In this document: piece after piece, positions 34,753 to 44,026 of the stretch | How the letters are laid out: each line of letters starts with the position of its first letter | How positions within the stretch are numbered: the stretch's first letter is position 1 | Origin: Pseudomonas sp. UBA5706 | Lineage (GTDB): Bacteria; Pseudomonadota; Gammaproteobacteria; Pseudomonadales; Pseudomonadaceae | Reading direction: 5' to 3' | Length of the DNA: 64,000 bases | Assembly (NCBI RefSeq): GCF_002419965.1 | Contig: NZ_DIHC01000033.1 | Location: 125,743-189,742, forward strand | Translations under genes and position numbers: made by a program | The notes under the pieces: generated by a model | Told to the model about the DNA's origin: nothing | The model's database searches: none | What the model saw: only the letters and a program-made list of their open reading frames with translations

Positions 34753-36640
34753 GGGCCGCGGTCTCCGGAGGCAGTGTATTGCTGGCATATTCGGGTTTCA
34801 GACGACCTTGTCGGTCCAGGAGCCATGCATCCATGACCTGTCGCACGACTGGCGCCGCCACGCCGGAGCCCGACTCGCCGTTCTCGATCATTACCGCAAC
34901 GACGATCTTGGGGTTGTCGGCAGGTGCAAAGCCCACGAACAAAGCGTGGTCGCGATGACGCTCTTGGACTTTTGAGCGATCGTATTTCTCGCCCTGGCGA
35001 ATGGCGACGACCTGGGCCGTGCCGCTCTTGCCGGCGATGCGGTATTGCGAACCGACTGCTGCCTTGCGCGCAGTGCCGCGAGCGCCGTGCATGACTTGCT
35101 GCATGCCGTGATTGACCTTGGCCCAATCGGACGGGTCGCGCAAAACGATATCGGGCATGGGGTTTTCATCCACCGGCTTTTGGCCTTCGACAGTCCGGGC
35201 CAGATGAGGACGGTTCCATTTGCCCTTGTTCGCCACCAGTGCCGTGGCCTGAGCCAGTTGCAACGGGGTCGCTTGCATATAGCCCTGGCCGATACCCAGA
35301 ATCAGGGTTTCGCCCGGGAACCAGGCCTGACGGCGGGTGATGCGCTTCCAATCGCGGGACGGCATCAGGCCCGGCGACTCTTCGAACATGTCCAGCGAGA
35401 CTTTCTGCCCGATGCCGAACTTGTTCAGGTAAGTAGACAGCCGATCGATACCCACCTTGTGTGCCAGGTCGTAGAAGTAGGTGTCGTTGGAACGCATGAT
35501 CGCGGTGTCCAGATCCACCCAGCCATCGCCGGTGCGGTTCCAGTTACGGTATTTATGATCGTAGTTGGGCAGCATGTAGTAGCCAGGATCGAACACTCGG
35601 GTACTGGCAGTTACCACGCCAGTGTCGAGCCCCGCGATGGCCACCGCCGGCTTGATGGTCGAGCCCGGTGGATACAGGCCCCGCAGGATACGGTTGAACA
35701 AGGGCCGGTCCACCGAATCGCGTAGCTCGGAGTAAGCCTTGAAGCTGATGCCGGTAACGAACAGGTTCGGGTCGAAGCTCGGTTGGCTGACCATCGCCAG
35801 CACTTCTCCGGTGTTAGGGTCCAGGGCCACGACAGCGCCACGGCGCCCGGCAAGCGCGGCTTCGGCGGCTTCCTGCAGCTGGATGTCCAGGCTTAGCACA
35901 ATGTCCTTGCCCGGCACCGGGTCGGTACGTTTCAGAACCCGCAGCACGCGACCACGGGCGTTGGTTTCGACCTCTTCATAGCCGACCTGGCCGTGCAGTT
36001 CGGGCTCGTAGAAGCGCTCGATGCCGGTCTTGCCCATGTGGTGGGTACCGCTGTAGTTAACCGAGTCCAGGCTTTTGAGCTCTTTCTCGTTGATGCGCCC
36101 CATGTAGCCGACCGAGTGGGCGAAATGCTCGCCCTGGGGATAGTGACGCACCAGCTGCGCGACCACCTCAACGCCTGGCAGGCGGAACTGGTTGACCGCA
36201 ATGCGGGCAATTTGCTCTTCACTGAGTTCGAACAGGATCGGCACCGGTTCGAACGGCCGACGCCCCTGCTTCATGCGCTTTTCGAAGATGACCCGGTCGT
36301 CCGGGGTAAGCTCCAGCACCTGCACGATGGTGTCCAGCACCTGCGCCCAGTCACCGGAACGTTCGCGGGTCATGCTCAGACTGAAGCTGGGACGGTTGTC
36401 GGCGATCACCACACCATTGCGGTCGAAGATCAGCCCGCGACTCGGTGGAATCGGCTGCACATGCACCCGATTGTTCTCCGACAGGGTTGAGTGATAGTCG
36501 TACTGGATGACCTGCAGAAAGTAGAGCCGCGCCACCAGCACACAGATCAGCACGATGACCGCCACCGCACCGACCACGACCCGGCTGCGCACCAGGCGTG
36601 CGTCCTTTTCGTGATCTTTCAGGCGAATCGGCTGGGACAT
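34742..36640 (-). CDS. mrdA: Penicillin-binding protein 2 (transpeptidase)
   Basis: PBP2 cross-links peptidoglycan during elongation and activates RodA. The 632-residue class B PBP has one N-terminal transmembrane helix (about 20-43), the pedestal domain (about 65-240) and a transpeptidase domain with STIK (Ser327, Lys330), SND (384-386) and KSGT (538-541). The C-terminus overlaps the rodA start. The gene lies downstream of rlmH-rsfS, with 31 bases to rlmH. Beta-lactams such as mecillinam target this protein in other bacteria. Confidence 0.96.
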   Translation of the reverse strand: MSQPIRLKDHEKDARLVRSRVVVGAVAVIVLICVLVARLYFLQVIQYDYHSTLSENNRVHVQPIPPSRGLIFDRNGVVIADNRPSFSLSMTRERSGDWAQVLDTIVQVLELTPDDRVIFEKRMKQGRRPFEPVPILFELSEEQIARIAVNQFRLPGVEVVAQLVRHYPQGEHFAHSVGYMGRINEKELKSLDSVNYSGTHHMGKTGIERFYEPELHGQVGYEEVETNARGRVLRVLKRTDPVPGKDIVLSLDIQLQEAAEAALAGRRGAVVALDPNTGEVLAMVSQPSFDPNLFVTGISFKAYSELRDSVDRPLFNRILRGLYPPGSTIKPAVAIAGLDTGVVTASTRVFDPGYYMLPNYDHKYRNWNRTGDGWVDLDTAIMRSNDTYFYDLAHKVGIDRLSTYLNKFGIGQKVSLDMFEESPGLMPSRDWKRITRRQAWFPGETLILGIGQGYMQATPLQLAQATALVANKGKWNRPHLARTVEGQKPVDENPMPDIVLRDPSDWAKVNHGMQQVMHGARGTARKAAVGSQYRIAGKSGTAQVVAIRQGEKYDRSKVQERHRDHALFVGFAPADNPKIVVAVMIENGESGSGVAAPVVRQVMDAWLLDRQGRLKPEYASNTLPPETAAREE

Positions 36641-36671
36641 TTAGGGCGTGTTCACAGTGAAGGCAGCGGCG

Positions 36672-37139
36672 CTACTTGTGATAAGGGTGACCGGACAACA
36701 CGGTCCAGGCACGGTAGATCTGCTCACCGATGAGGATGCGCACCAGCGGGTGCGGCAACGTCAAAGGCGACAACGACCAGCGCTGCTCGGCCCGGGCGCA
36801 GACTTCCGGCGCCAGACCTTCAGGACCGCCAACCATCAGATTGACCGTGCGTGAATCCAGGCGCCAGCGGTCCAGTTCAGCCGCCAGCTGCTCGGTGCTC
36901 CACGGCTTGCCATGAACTTCGAGCGTAACGATCCGCTCGCCCGGCTGCACCTTGCCCAGCATGGCCTCGCCTTCCTGACGGATCAGGCGAGCGACGTCAG
37001 CGTTCTTGCCACGGGTATTGAGCGGAATTTCTACCAGTTCAAGTGCCAATTCCGATGGCAGACGCTTGGCGTATTCGTGCCAACCCTCTTCCACCCACTT
37101 GGGCATGCGTGAACCGACAGCAATCAAACGCAGACGCAC
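36672..37139 (-). CDS. rlmH: 23S rRNA (pseudouridine1915-N3)-methyltransferase RlmH
   Basis: RlmH methylates pseudouridine 1915 in helix 69 of 23S rRNA on the complete 70S ribosome. The 155-residue SPOUT enzyme has the trefoil-knot region with VNLMVGGPEGLAPE and the C-terminal LTLPHPLVRILIGEQIYRA; length equals E. coli RlmH. The start is a GTG (37139-37137), nine bases after the rsfS stop. rsfS and rlmH both act on the large subunit and are commonly paired. Confidence 0.96.
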   Translation of the reverse strand: MRLRLIAVGSRMPKWVEEGWHEYAKRLPSELALELVEIPLNTRGKNADVARLIRQEGEAMLGKVQPGERIVTLEVHGKPWSTEQLAAELDRWRLDSRTVNLMVGGPEGLAPEVCARAEQRWSLSPLTLPHPLVRILIGEQIYRAWTVLSGHPYHK

Positions 37140-37148
37140 GATGAGCCC

Positions 37149-37574
37149 TTATTCCTGACCTTTGCTGAGCTTGGTGAAATGCTCATGGGTATTTTCCGGG
37201 CTGTGATGCGCAGCGCTGAGCGACCGGCTCTGCTCGGCACCCGCCCACAGGCGCTCCAGATCGTAGAATTGACGCGCCGAGGCGGTCATCATGTGAACGA
37301 TGGCAATGTCCAGGTCCAGCAACACCCAGTCACTGTCGCCCTTGCCCTCTTCACCCAACGGTTTGAGGCCGTTCTTCTTCACCTCTTCGCGCACTTTATC
37401 GAGCATCGCGTTGATCTGGCGATTCGAGGTACCCGTGGCGATGATCATGTAATCAGTGATGCTTTGCTTGTCGCGCACGTCCAGGACCTGGATATCCTGG
37501 GCCTTCACGTCTTCCAGGGCATCGGTGATCACTTTGATCATCGGGTTTTCGATTACTGCATCTTTACTCGTCAT
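37149..37574 (-). CDS. rsfS: Ribosomal silencing factor RsfS
   Basis: RsfS binds L14 of the large subunit and blocks 70S assembly when nutrients run low. The 141-residue protein has the DUF143 core (DALEDVKAQDIQVLDVRDKQ, DYMIIATGTSNRQ, DWVLLDLDIAIVHMM, FYDLERLW). The extra C-terminal 30 residues are polar and His/Glu-rich. The ATG ending at 37574 opens the conserved part; the same frame runs on through nadD by chance. It is 70 bases downstream of nadD. Confidence 0.95.
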   Translation of the reverse strand: MTSKDAVIENPMIKVITDALEDVKAQDIQVLDVRDKQSITDYMIIATGTSNRQINAMLDKVREEVKKNGLKPLGEEGKGDSDWVLLDLDIAIVHMMTASARQFYDLERLWAGAEQSRSLSAAHHSPENTHEHFTKLSKGQE

Positions 37575-37644
37575 ATAAAACTCATTCAGCTCTTGTGTTT
37601 GGGCGTCTCTTCGCGCTCTTGGCAGCGTCGAAACATACCTCAGT

Positions 37645-38298
37645 TCAATTAGGCGCGCGGTACAACCCGTGCGCCTCGATATAGGCCAGTACTGCGTCTG
37701 GCACCAGAAAACGTACCGACTTCCCGCTGGCCAGCAGGTGGCGGATCTGGGTGGCAGACACCGCAAGCGGCGTCTGCCAGACGAATGTAATGTTCCCGCC
37801 AGGGCCTTTGAGGGCCTTCGGGTCGCTGACCGCGCGCGCTGCCAGCAGGTTACGCATGGTGTCAGGCGACTCGCTGTCGGCGTCCGGGCGTTGCAGCACC
37901 ACGATATGGCAGTGCTCCAGCAATTCTTCCCAACGATGCCAGGTGGGCAACCCGCAAAAGGCATCCCACCCCAGCAACAAAAACAACCGGTCATCGACGG
38001 CCAGTTCGGCGCGCATCGATTCCAGCGTATCGATGGTGTATGACGGCTTATCGCGCAACAACTCACGATCATCCACCGTCAATGGAAACACCTCCTGCAC
38101 GGCGCTGCGGACCATCGCCAGACGGTCCTGCGCCGAAACACTCGGGGTATCGCGATGAGGCGGCCTGGCGCTGGGCGTCAGGCGCAACTCATCGAGTTCC
38201 AGCAATGCGGCGACTTCCAGTGCGCCGCGCAAATGGCCGATGTGCACGGGGTCGAAGGTCCCGCCCAACATGCCGATGCGCTTCGGCGCGCGGGGCAC
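37645..38298 (-). CDS. nadD: Nicotinate-nucleotide adenylyltransferase
   Basis: NadD forms deamido-NAD from nicotinate mononucleotide and ATP. It carries GGTFDPVHIGHL (nucleotidyltransferase HxGH site), WDAFCGLPTWHRWEE, and SATQIRHLLASGKSVRFLVPDAVLAYI near the end. The frame is open for 37 codons further upstream, to 38409, but relatives start just before RIGMLGGTFDP. I therefore choose the GTG ending at 38298 (217 residues), with GGGGA ten bases upstream. The longer start would overlap proA by 38 bases. Confidence 0.9.
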   Translation of the reverse strand: MPRAPKRIGMLGGTFDPVHIGHLRGALEVAALLELDELRLTPSARPPHRDTPSVSAQDRLAMVRSAVQEVFPLTVDDRELLRDKPSYTIDTLESMRAELAVDDRLFLLLGWDAFCGLPTWHRWEELLEHCHIVVLQRPDADSESPDTMRNLLAARAVSDPKALKGPGGNITFVWQTPLAVSATQIRHLLASGKSVRFLVPDAVLAYIEAHGLYRAPN

Positions 38299-38371
38299 GC
38301 AAGCCACGTCCCCGCTAGGCCGGGTTACGGCTTCGACCTGTTCGCGTGCGTGCTGCCGATCATCGGCCAAG

Positions 38372-39646
38372 TCAGACTGGCCCCTGGCCGCGCAACTGGC
38401 GTCCGTCACCCACGACGATGTACTTCTCGCACGTCAGGCCCTCCAGCCCTACCGGGCCACGGGCGTGAATCTTGTCGGTAGAAATACCGATTTCCGCACC
38501 CAGACCGTATTCGAAGCCGTCAGCGAAGCAGGTCGGCGCGTTGATCATCACCGAACTGGAGTCGACTTCGGCCATGAAGCGGCGCGTCTGAGCCTGGGAA
38601 TCGGAGATGATGGCGTCGCTGTGATGCGAGCCGTAATGGTTGATGTGCTCGATGGCCTGATCCAGACCGGTGACAATACGGATCGAAAGGATCGGCGCCA
38701 GGTATTCGGTATGCCAGTCTTCTTCAGTGGCCGGACTGGCTTCGATCAGCTCGCGGGTACGCTCGCAACCGCGCAGTTCGACGCCTTTTTCGCGAAACCG
38801 GGCAGCCATTTGTGGCATGAAATCCGCCGCGATCGCCTGGTCCACCAACAGCGTTTCCATCGCGCCGCAAATACCGTAGCGATAGGTCTTGGCGTTGAAG
38901 GCAATCTGTTGCGCAGCTGCCAGATCGGCATGGGCACTGACATAAACGTGGCAAATGCCATCCAGATGCTTGATCACCGGCACCTTGGCATCGCGGCTCA
39001 CGCGCTCGATCAATCCCTTGCCGCCGCGCGGAACGATGACGTCAACGTACTCGGGCATGGTGATCAGCGCACCCACGGCGGCTCGATCAATGGTCTGGAC
39101 TACCTGCACCGCGGCAGCCGGCAGACCGGCTTCATCCAGGCCACGCTGAATACAGGTGGCGATGGCACGGTTGGAGTGGATGGCCTCAGAGCCGCCACGC
39201 AGGATGGTCGCGTTACCGGACTTCAGGCACAGGCTGGCCGCATCGATGGTCACGTTCGGCCGTGACTCGTAAATGATGCCGACTACGCCCAGCGGTACGC
39301 GCATCTTACCGACCTGAATGCCCGAAGGCTGGAAGCTCATGTCGCGAATGGAACCGATCGGGTCGGGCAAACCGGCAACCTGACGCAAACCGGCAATCAT
39401 GCTGTCGATGCGAGCCGGGGTCAGGGCCAGACGTTCCAGCAGGGCGGGTTCCAGACCATTGGCGCGGCCAGCAGCCAAGTCCTGCTCGTTGGCAGCGGCC
39501 AGCTCGTCCCGGGCAGCGTCCAGTGCAGTGGCGGTGGCGGTCAGCGCGCGGTTTTTCTGCGCAGTGCTGGCGCGACCGACCACGCGCGAAGCTTCACGGG
39601 CGGCACGACCCAGGCGGGTCATATAGTCAAGAACGGACTCGATCAT
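38372..39646 (-). CDS. proA: Gamma-glutamyl phosphate reductase
   Basis: ProA reduces gamma-glutamyl phosphate to glutamate semialdehyde, the second step of proline synthesis. The 424-residue NADPH-dependent enzyme of the aldehyde dehydrogenase superfamily has PLGVVGIIYESRPNVT, LCLKSGNATILRGGSEA, VPRGGKGLI, and the catalytic Cys in YRYGICGAMETLLVD. Its length is normal. It heads the minus-strand run toward nadD, so its promoter must lie in the 298 bases before mpg. Confidence 0.96.
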   Translation of the reverse strand: MIESVLDYMTRLGRAAREASRVVGRASTAQKNRALTATATALDAARDELAAANEQDLAAGRANGLEPALLERLALTPARIDSMIAGLRQVAGLPDPIGSIRDMSFQPSGIQVGKMRVPLGVVGIIYESRPNVTIDAASLCLKSGNATILRGGSEAIHSNRAIATCIQRGLDEAGLPAAAVQVVQTIDRAAVGALITMPEYVDVIVPRGGKGLIERVSRDAKVPVIKHLDGICHVYVSAHADLAAAQQIAFNAKTYRYGICGAMETLLVDQAIAADFMPQMAARFREKGVELRGCERTRELIEASPATEEDWHTEYLAPILSIRIVTGLDQAIEHINHYGSHHSDAIISDSQAQTRRFMAEVDSSSVMINAPTCFADGFEYGLGAEIGISTDKIHARGPVGLEGLTCEKYIVVGDGRQLRGQGPV

Positions 39647-39788
39647 GGTCTCAGAAGTCTTGGCAGAGAGGAAAGCGGCCGATTATAGCTGTCGGGCGGG
39701 CCGAACGACAGCGGCGACAGGCGGATGGTCAATATAAGCCGGATTTACTGGGCCAAACCCCTTCGCCCGGATGGCAAACGCTCCCGCC

Positions 39789-39858
39789 GCAGTCCGGCTC
39801 GCCTGCGGCGGCGTCGTCTTGATCGTATGCGCCGGCGAGCCGGACTGCTATAGGGCAG
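39789..39858. repeat. Paired REP element (perfect 15-bp inverted repeat)
   Basis: GCAGTCCGGCTCGCC (39789-39803) and its exact inverse (39834-39848) flank a 30-base spacer. The right arm continues as TATAGGGCAGA, matching the unit at 15871-15888. It lies between the divergent proA and mpg. Confidence 0.8.
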
Positions 39859-39944
39859 AACGCTGCGGGCAAGCGGATGTCCATTCAGCTGCAATTAAGC
39901 CCCAGATTGTTATCATCCCCAGCCACCTCACCATGTGCCCACTT

Positions 39945-40628
39945 ATGCCCGACCATAGCCCACGCGCCCTGCCCGACAGCTTTTTCGATCGTGACGCCCA
40001 GACTCTTGCCCGTGAGCTACTCGGCAAAGTGATCCGCCACAAGGTCGGCGAGCTGTGGTTATCGGCGCGCATCATAGAGACAGAAGCGTATTACCTCGAG
40101 GAGAAAGGCAGCCACTCATCCTTGGGCTATACAGAAAAGCGTAAGGGTTTATTTCTGGATGGCGGACACATCTATATGTATTACGCACGCGGAGGTGATT
40201 CGCTGAATTTCAGCGCTGGCGGTCCGGGTAATGCCGTGCTGATCAAATCGGCCTATCCGTGGGTCGATGCACTCTCGGGAGAGAACAGCCTCGCGCAAAT
40301 GCTGCTGAACAATCCGGACGCCAGCGGCAATATCCGCCCGCCCGAACGGCTGTGCGCCGGGCAGACACTGCTGTGCAAGGCCCTGGGCCTGAAGGTGCCG
40401 ATGTGGGACGCCAAGCGCTTCGACCACGAACAGATTTTCGTCGATGACGTCGGCCAGCAGCCTGCTCAAATCATCCAGACCACACGCCTGGGCATTCCTG
40501 CCGGACGTGACGAGCAACTGATGTACCGTTTTGTCGACGCCACCTATGCACGGTTTTGCACGCGCAACCCGATCAGGCGTGGGCAAGTCGAAGGCCGCGA
40601 CTACTTCATCATCGAGCAAGGAAACTGA
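39945..40628 (+). CDS. mpg: DNA-3-methyladenine glycosylase (AAG/MPG type)
   Basis: This base-excision enzyme removes alkylated purines. The 227-residue protein has the AAG fold: LARELLGKVI, RIIETEAYYLEEKGSHSSLGYTEKRKGLF (with the catalytic Glu), GGHIYMYYARGGDSLNFSAG and AVLIKSAYPW. The ATG at 39945 fits relatives; one at 39933 is possible, and neither has a strong ribosome site. It is followed four bases later by a DedA-PAP2 gene, so the two are probably translated together. Confidence 0.92.
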   Translation: MPDHSPRALPDSFFDRDAQTLARELLGKVIRHKVGELWLSARIIETEAYYLEEKGSHSSLGYTEKRKGLFLDGGHIYMYYARGGDSLNFSAGGPGNAVLIKSAYPWVDALSGENSLAQMLLNNPDASGNIRPPERLCAGQTLLCKALGLKVPMWDAKRFDHEQIFVDDVGQQPAQIIQTTRLGIPAGRDEQLMYRFVDATYARFCTRNPIRRGQVEGRDYFIIEQGN

Positions 40629-40631
40629 CCC

Positions 40632-41948
40632 ATGGGTTCATGGCTCGACAGCGTCACCTCATGGCTGAGCGCCAACCCGTCCTGGCTGGGTGCGGCGGTT
40701 TTTCTGGTTTCTTTCGTCGAATGCCTGGCCATCGCCGGAATCATCGTGCCGGGTACGGTTGCGCTGTTCGCAATTGCCGCGCTGGCGGGCAGCGGGATCC
40801 TGCCATTGGGCGAGGCGTTATTGCTGGGTTTTCTCGGCGGGCTGTTGGGCGATTTCGTTTCCTACTTTCTGGGTCGGCGTTTCCACCAGAACATCCGCCG
40901 ACTTCCGGGGCTTCGCCATCATCCGGAATGGATCGCCGGGGCTGAAACCTACTTCCAGCGGTATGGTATCGCCAGTCTTCTGGTAGGTCGCTTCATCGGC
41001 CCCCTGCGTCCGATGTTGCCGATGGTGGCCGGGATGTTCGACATGCCTTTGGTGCGCTTTGCCGCAGTGAGCGTGGTCGCGGCAGCGGGCTGGTCCGTGG
41101 CGTACATTCTGCCGGGCTGGGCGACCGGGGCTGCCATTCGCCTGCCCCTTCCCGAAGGCTTCTGGCCGGAGGCGGCGGCGGTGGGCCTGGGGCTGGCAGC
41201 GCTACTGGGGGTAGCGATCCACAGCAGCGTGCGGGGTAAACCTTACGCCAACAAACTGATCGCCCTGACCAGCCTGGCGCTGCTGATCGCGGTGTTCCTG
41301 GGCTGGCCTTTCCTGGCGCACCTGGATCAGGGGGTGATGACACTGGTGCAAGAGCATCGCAGTGAAGCCGCGGAGAACTTCGTGGTGCTGGTGACGGGCC
41401 TGGGGGACTTCAAGACGCAATTCTGCGCCGCGGCATTGCTGTTGATCGTCCTGGTTGTGACCCGTCAGTGGCGGCACGCGGTGTTCGCCTGCTCGACGAC
41501 CCTGGGTTCGGCCATCATTAACCAATGCATGAAGCACACATTCGCTCGCGCCCGCCCTGAAGTGTTGGCCGAGCCGTTGGCCAGCTACAGCATGCCCAGC
41601 GGCCATGCGTCGGCATCGTTTGCGCTGTTCATGACGCTTGCCGTACTCGCAGGCCGAGGGCAGCCTGTTCGCCTGCGGCTGACCTGGCTGGTGCTGGGCC
41701 TGATTCCTGCGGCGTCGATTTGTGTGTCACGGGTGTATCTGGGCGTGCATTGGCCGACAGACGTGCTGGCCGGGATGCTTCTGGCGTTTTTTGCCTGCGC
41801 CACCAGCCTGGCGTTCGTGGAGAACAAACGGCCGCTGCCCGCCCTGCCGCGACGCGTATGGTGGTTGCTGTTACCGGTAATCTTCGCGGTGCTGGTGGGG
41901 TTCGCGGCTCATTCGCTGACACATGGGCTGATTCGCTACGAGTATTGA
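40632..41948 (+). CDS. DedA-PAP2 fusion membrane protein
   Basis: A 438-residue inner-membrane protein with two families joined. The N-terminal DedA/SNARE-associated domain (about 1-180) has FVECLAIAGIIVPGT, GDFVSYFLGRRF and RFIGPLRPMLPMVAGMF; such proteins recycle undecaprenyl phosphate or other lipids across the membrane. The C-terminal PAP2 phosphatase domain (about 200-438) has all three motifs: KHTFARARPE, PSGHAS and SRVYLGVHWPTD. The fusion suggests that lipid flipping and pyrophosphate removal are coupled, which is inference. Such fusions are known in Pseudomonas. Confidence 0.9.
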   Translation: MGSWLDSVTSWLSANPSWLGAAVFLVSFVECLAIAGIIVPGTVALFAIAALAGSGILPLGEALLLGFLGGLLGDFVSYFLGRRFHQNIRRLPGLRHHPEWIAGAETYFQRYGIASLLVGRFIGPLRPMLPMVAGMFDMPLVRFAAVSVVAAAGWSVAYILPGWATGAAIRLPLPEGFWPEAAAVGLGLAALLGVAIHSSVRGKPYANKLIALTSLALLIAVFLGWPFLAHLDQGVMTLVQEHRSEAAENFVVLVTGLGDFKTQFCAAALLLIVLVVTRQWRHAVFACSTTLGSAIINQCMKHTFARARPEVLAEPLASYSMPSGHASASFALFMTLAVLAGRGQPVRLRLTWLVLGLIPAASICVSRVYLGVHWPTDVLAGMLLAFFACATSLAFVENKRPLPALPRRVWWLLLPVIFAVLVGFAAHSLTHGLIRYEY

Positions 41949-41974
41949 TGCCTGCAGCGAGCGATAGCCGAGCA

Positions 41975-42044
41975 CCTGTAACGGGCAACGGCTGCCGGCG
42001 CAGACTTCAAGGATGCCGCCGCCGGCAAGCAGGACCGTTACAGG
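41975..42044. repeat. Inverted repeat pair between convergent genes
   Basis: CCTGTAACGG (41975-41984) is matched by CCGTTACAGG (42035-42044), and inside lie GCCGGCG and CGCCGGC. It fills the gap between two convergent genes and may act as a transcription stop or REP-type element. Confidence 0.65.
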
Positions 42045-42051
42045 GAGCCGG

Positions 42052-42642
42052 TCAGGCCTGCATATCTCCCTGCATCTCATCGAGCAGATCCTGAATCGCA
42101 TCGAGCCGCTCTTCGGCGTCGTCGATTTCCAGTAACTCGATTTTGTCTTCCTCGGCAAACGGCAGCAGGTAGGCCAATTGATTGGACAGTGACTGCTGCC
42201 CGCTCGCCGTCAATCCCATATTCAGCGCGGCCACCATCGGGTGCTCGGCCAAGGCCGTCAGCAACGCCACCAGGTCGTCGTCTTCCTCCTGCAGCGGCTT
42301 TTCCTGCGGCTCCTGCAGCCACTGCACCTGGGCAATCAGCAAGTTGTCGCGCTGGGCCTCGGCGCTGACCACGCGAAAACGTCGACCACCCACTACACGA
42401 ATGCCGAGCAGGCCATTGTCCTGCTGCTGGAAGTCGGTCACCAGCGCCTCGCAACCGATCTGCGAAAAGCCCTCGGGTACCTCACCGATTTCGCTGCCTT
42501 CAGTGATACACACCACTCCGAAGCCCTCGCCCTGTTTCATGCAGCGGCCAATCATGTCCAGGTAACGCGCCTCGAATAACTGCAGATCGAGCACACACCC
42601 CGGGAACAACACAGCGTTCAGCGGAAACAACGGCAACGACAT
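42052..42642 (-). CDS. Lon N-terminal-domain (LON substrate-binding) protein
   Basis: A 196-residue soluble protein made of a LON/PUA-like substrate-binding domain without the ATPase or protease parts of Lon. It opens MSLPLFPLNAVLFPGCVLDLQLFEARYLDMI, the classic start of this group, and has the conserved Cys region GFGVVCITEGSEIG. The C-terminal part is acidic and helical. The ATG ending at 42642 follows GAGGGTG. It may be a peptide-binding adaptor; no activity is known. It lies 11 bases after lrgB in the same direction. Confidence 0.88.
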   Translation of the reverse strand: MSLPLFPLNAVLFPGCVLDLQLFEARYLDMIGRCMKQGEGFGVVCITEGSEIGEVPEGFSQIGCEALVTDFQQQDNGLLGIRVVGGRRFRVVSAEAQRDNLLIAQVQWLQEPQEKPLQEEDDDLVALLTALAEHPMVAALNMGLTASGQQSLSNQLAYLLPFAEEDKIELLEIDDAEERLDAIQDLLDEMQGDMQA

Positions 42643-42652
42643 AGACACACCC

Positions 42653-43369
42653 TCAAGCAACCAGAGACACCGCCAACGGCAAGAACAATGCCGTGGCAAC
42701 ACCCATCAAACTCATGGCGAGCGCAGCAAAGGCGCCGCACTCCTCACCTTCCTGCAAGGCCGCGGAAGTCCCGACAGCGTGGGCCGTGAGCCCTAAAGCC
42801 ATGCCTCTGGCTTCCGGGCTTTGCACACCCGCCAGGGTCAACAGACCCGGGCCGAATATGCCGCCAATGACGCCGGTGATCAACACGAACACCGCAGCCA
42901 ATGCCGCAACACCGCCGATCTGCTCGGCCACCAGCATGGAAATCGGCGAAGTGACCGACTTGGGCGCCATGGTCATCAGGATCATGTGATCGGCGCCCAA
43001 CACCCAACCAATTCCCACGCACAGCGCAGTGGCAAGCACGCCGCCCACCAGCAGCGTAGTCAACACCGGCCAGAACAACTGCCGAATACGCCGCAGGTTC
43101 AGATAAAGCGGCACGGCCAGCGCGACCGTGGCAGGGCCTAGCAGAATGCTGAGGATGTCCGTGCTCTTGCGGTATTCGGCATATTCCAGTCCGCAGCTGA
43201 CCAGTACGCCGATCACCACCAGCATCGACACCAGCACCGGCTGCAGAAACACCCAACGGGTTTTCTCGTACCCGGCCAGGACCACCTGATAAGCGCCCAG
43301 GGTAATGGCGATGCCGAACAGTGGATGATGAATGACCGACAACCAGGCCCCCTGCCAATCCAGACTCAT
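42653..43369 (-). CDS. lrgB: LrgB family membrane protein
   Basis: A 238-residue integral membrane protein with about seven helices. Family blocks are LLGPATVALAVPLYLNL, APKSVTSPISMLVAEQIGG and GLTAHAVGTSAALQ. LrgB/CidB partners of LrgA/CidA influence murein hydrolase activity and, in several bacteria, pyruvate or glycolate traffic. The ATG ending at 43369 overlaps the stop of the preceding gene (ATGA), so the pair is coupled. Confidence 0.93.
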   Translation of the reverse strand: MSLDWQGAWLSVIHHPLFGIAITLGAYQVVLAGYEKTRWVFLQPVLVSMLVVIGVLVSCGLEYAEYRKSTDILSILLGPATVALAVPLYLNLRRIRQLFWPVLTTLLVGGVLATALCVGIGWVLGADHMILMTMAPKSVTSPISMLVAEQIGGVAALAAVFVLITGVIGGIFGPGLLTLAGVQSPEARGMALGLTAHAVGTSAALQEGEECGAFAALAMSLMGVATALFLPLAVSLVA

Positions 43370-43728
43370 GACGGCTCCCGGCGGTTGGCCTGACGGTCCA
43401 TGAGCTTTTGCATAAACCAGCCGGCAAAGGTCAGCGAGATCATCAGCGACAAGACCAGAGAGCCGACAATGGCCCAAAAATCTTCGGCGATCTGCCCCGC
43501 ATAAACCATCACGCCCACCGCAGGTGGCACCAGCAGCAACGGCAGGTAGCGCAGCAAGCTGCTGGCCGCCAGGCTGATGGGCTCACTGACCCCGCCACGC
43601 ACCATCAGGTAAATCATCAGCAGCACCAGGCCGATGATCGGCCCTGGCAGTATCGACAGGAATAAATGGTTCAGCGCCGTTCCCACCAACTGGAACAGCA
43701 CCAGCCAGGTCAAACCTCTTAGCAACAT
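43366..43728 (-). CDS. CidA/LrgA family holin-like protein
   Basis: A 120-residue membrane protein with four hydrophobic helices, including LPGPIIGLVLLMIYL and LLLVPPAVGVMVY, the CidA/LrgA signature. Start at the ATG ending at 43728, six bases after GGAG; an earlier TTG is less likely. With lrgB it forms a two-gene unit thought to control autolysis or small-molecule export. Its promoter must lie in the 298 bases before the divergent MaoC gene. Confidence 0.9.
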   Translation of the reverse strand: MLLRGLTWLVLFQLVGTALNHLFLSILPGPIIGLVLLMIYLMVRGGVSEPISLAASSLLRYLPLLLVPPAVGVMVYAGQIAEDFWAIVGSLVLSLMISLTFAGWFMQKLMDRQANRREPS

Positions 43729-44026
43729 AAAAAACTCCAGCAAATGCGCGACGACATTATAAGCACGCAGCTCGTCAGCCTATGAGGTGGCATTCGCAAG
43801 CAGTGAGATCGTTGACCAGGCCAGGACGGCGTGCTGATCTTCGATGCCGGACACAAAGACATTTTGCAGCCGCCCTGCTTGCAAGCAATGGCGATCGTGC
43901 GGATGCCGGCATGGGCAAGCGGTGTTGCTGCCGACGTTCTGCATAAAGCAATTAAAGAGCCTATAGCGGCTAACGTCCGAAAAAACAAAAACAGCATGAC
44001 GAATCAATGTCACCAGGAGAGTATCG

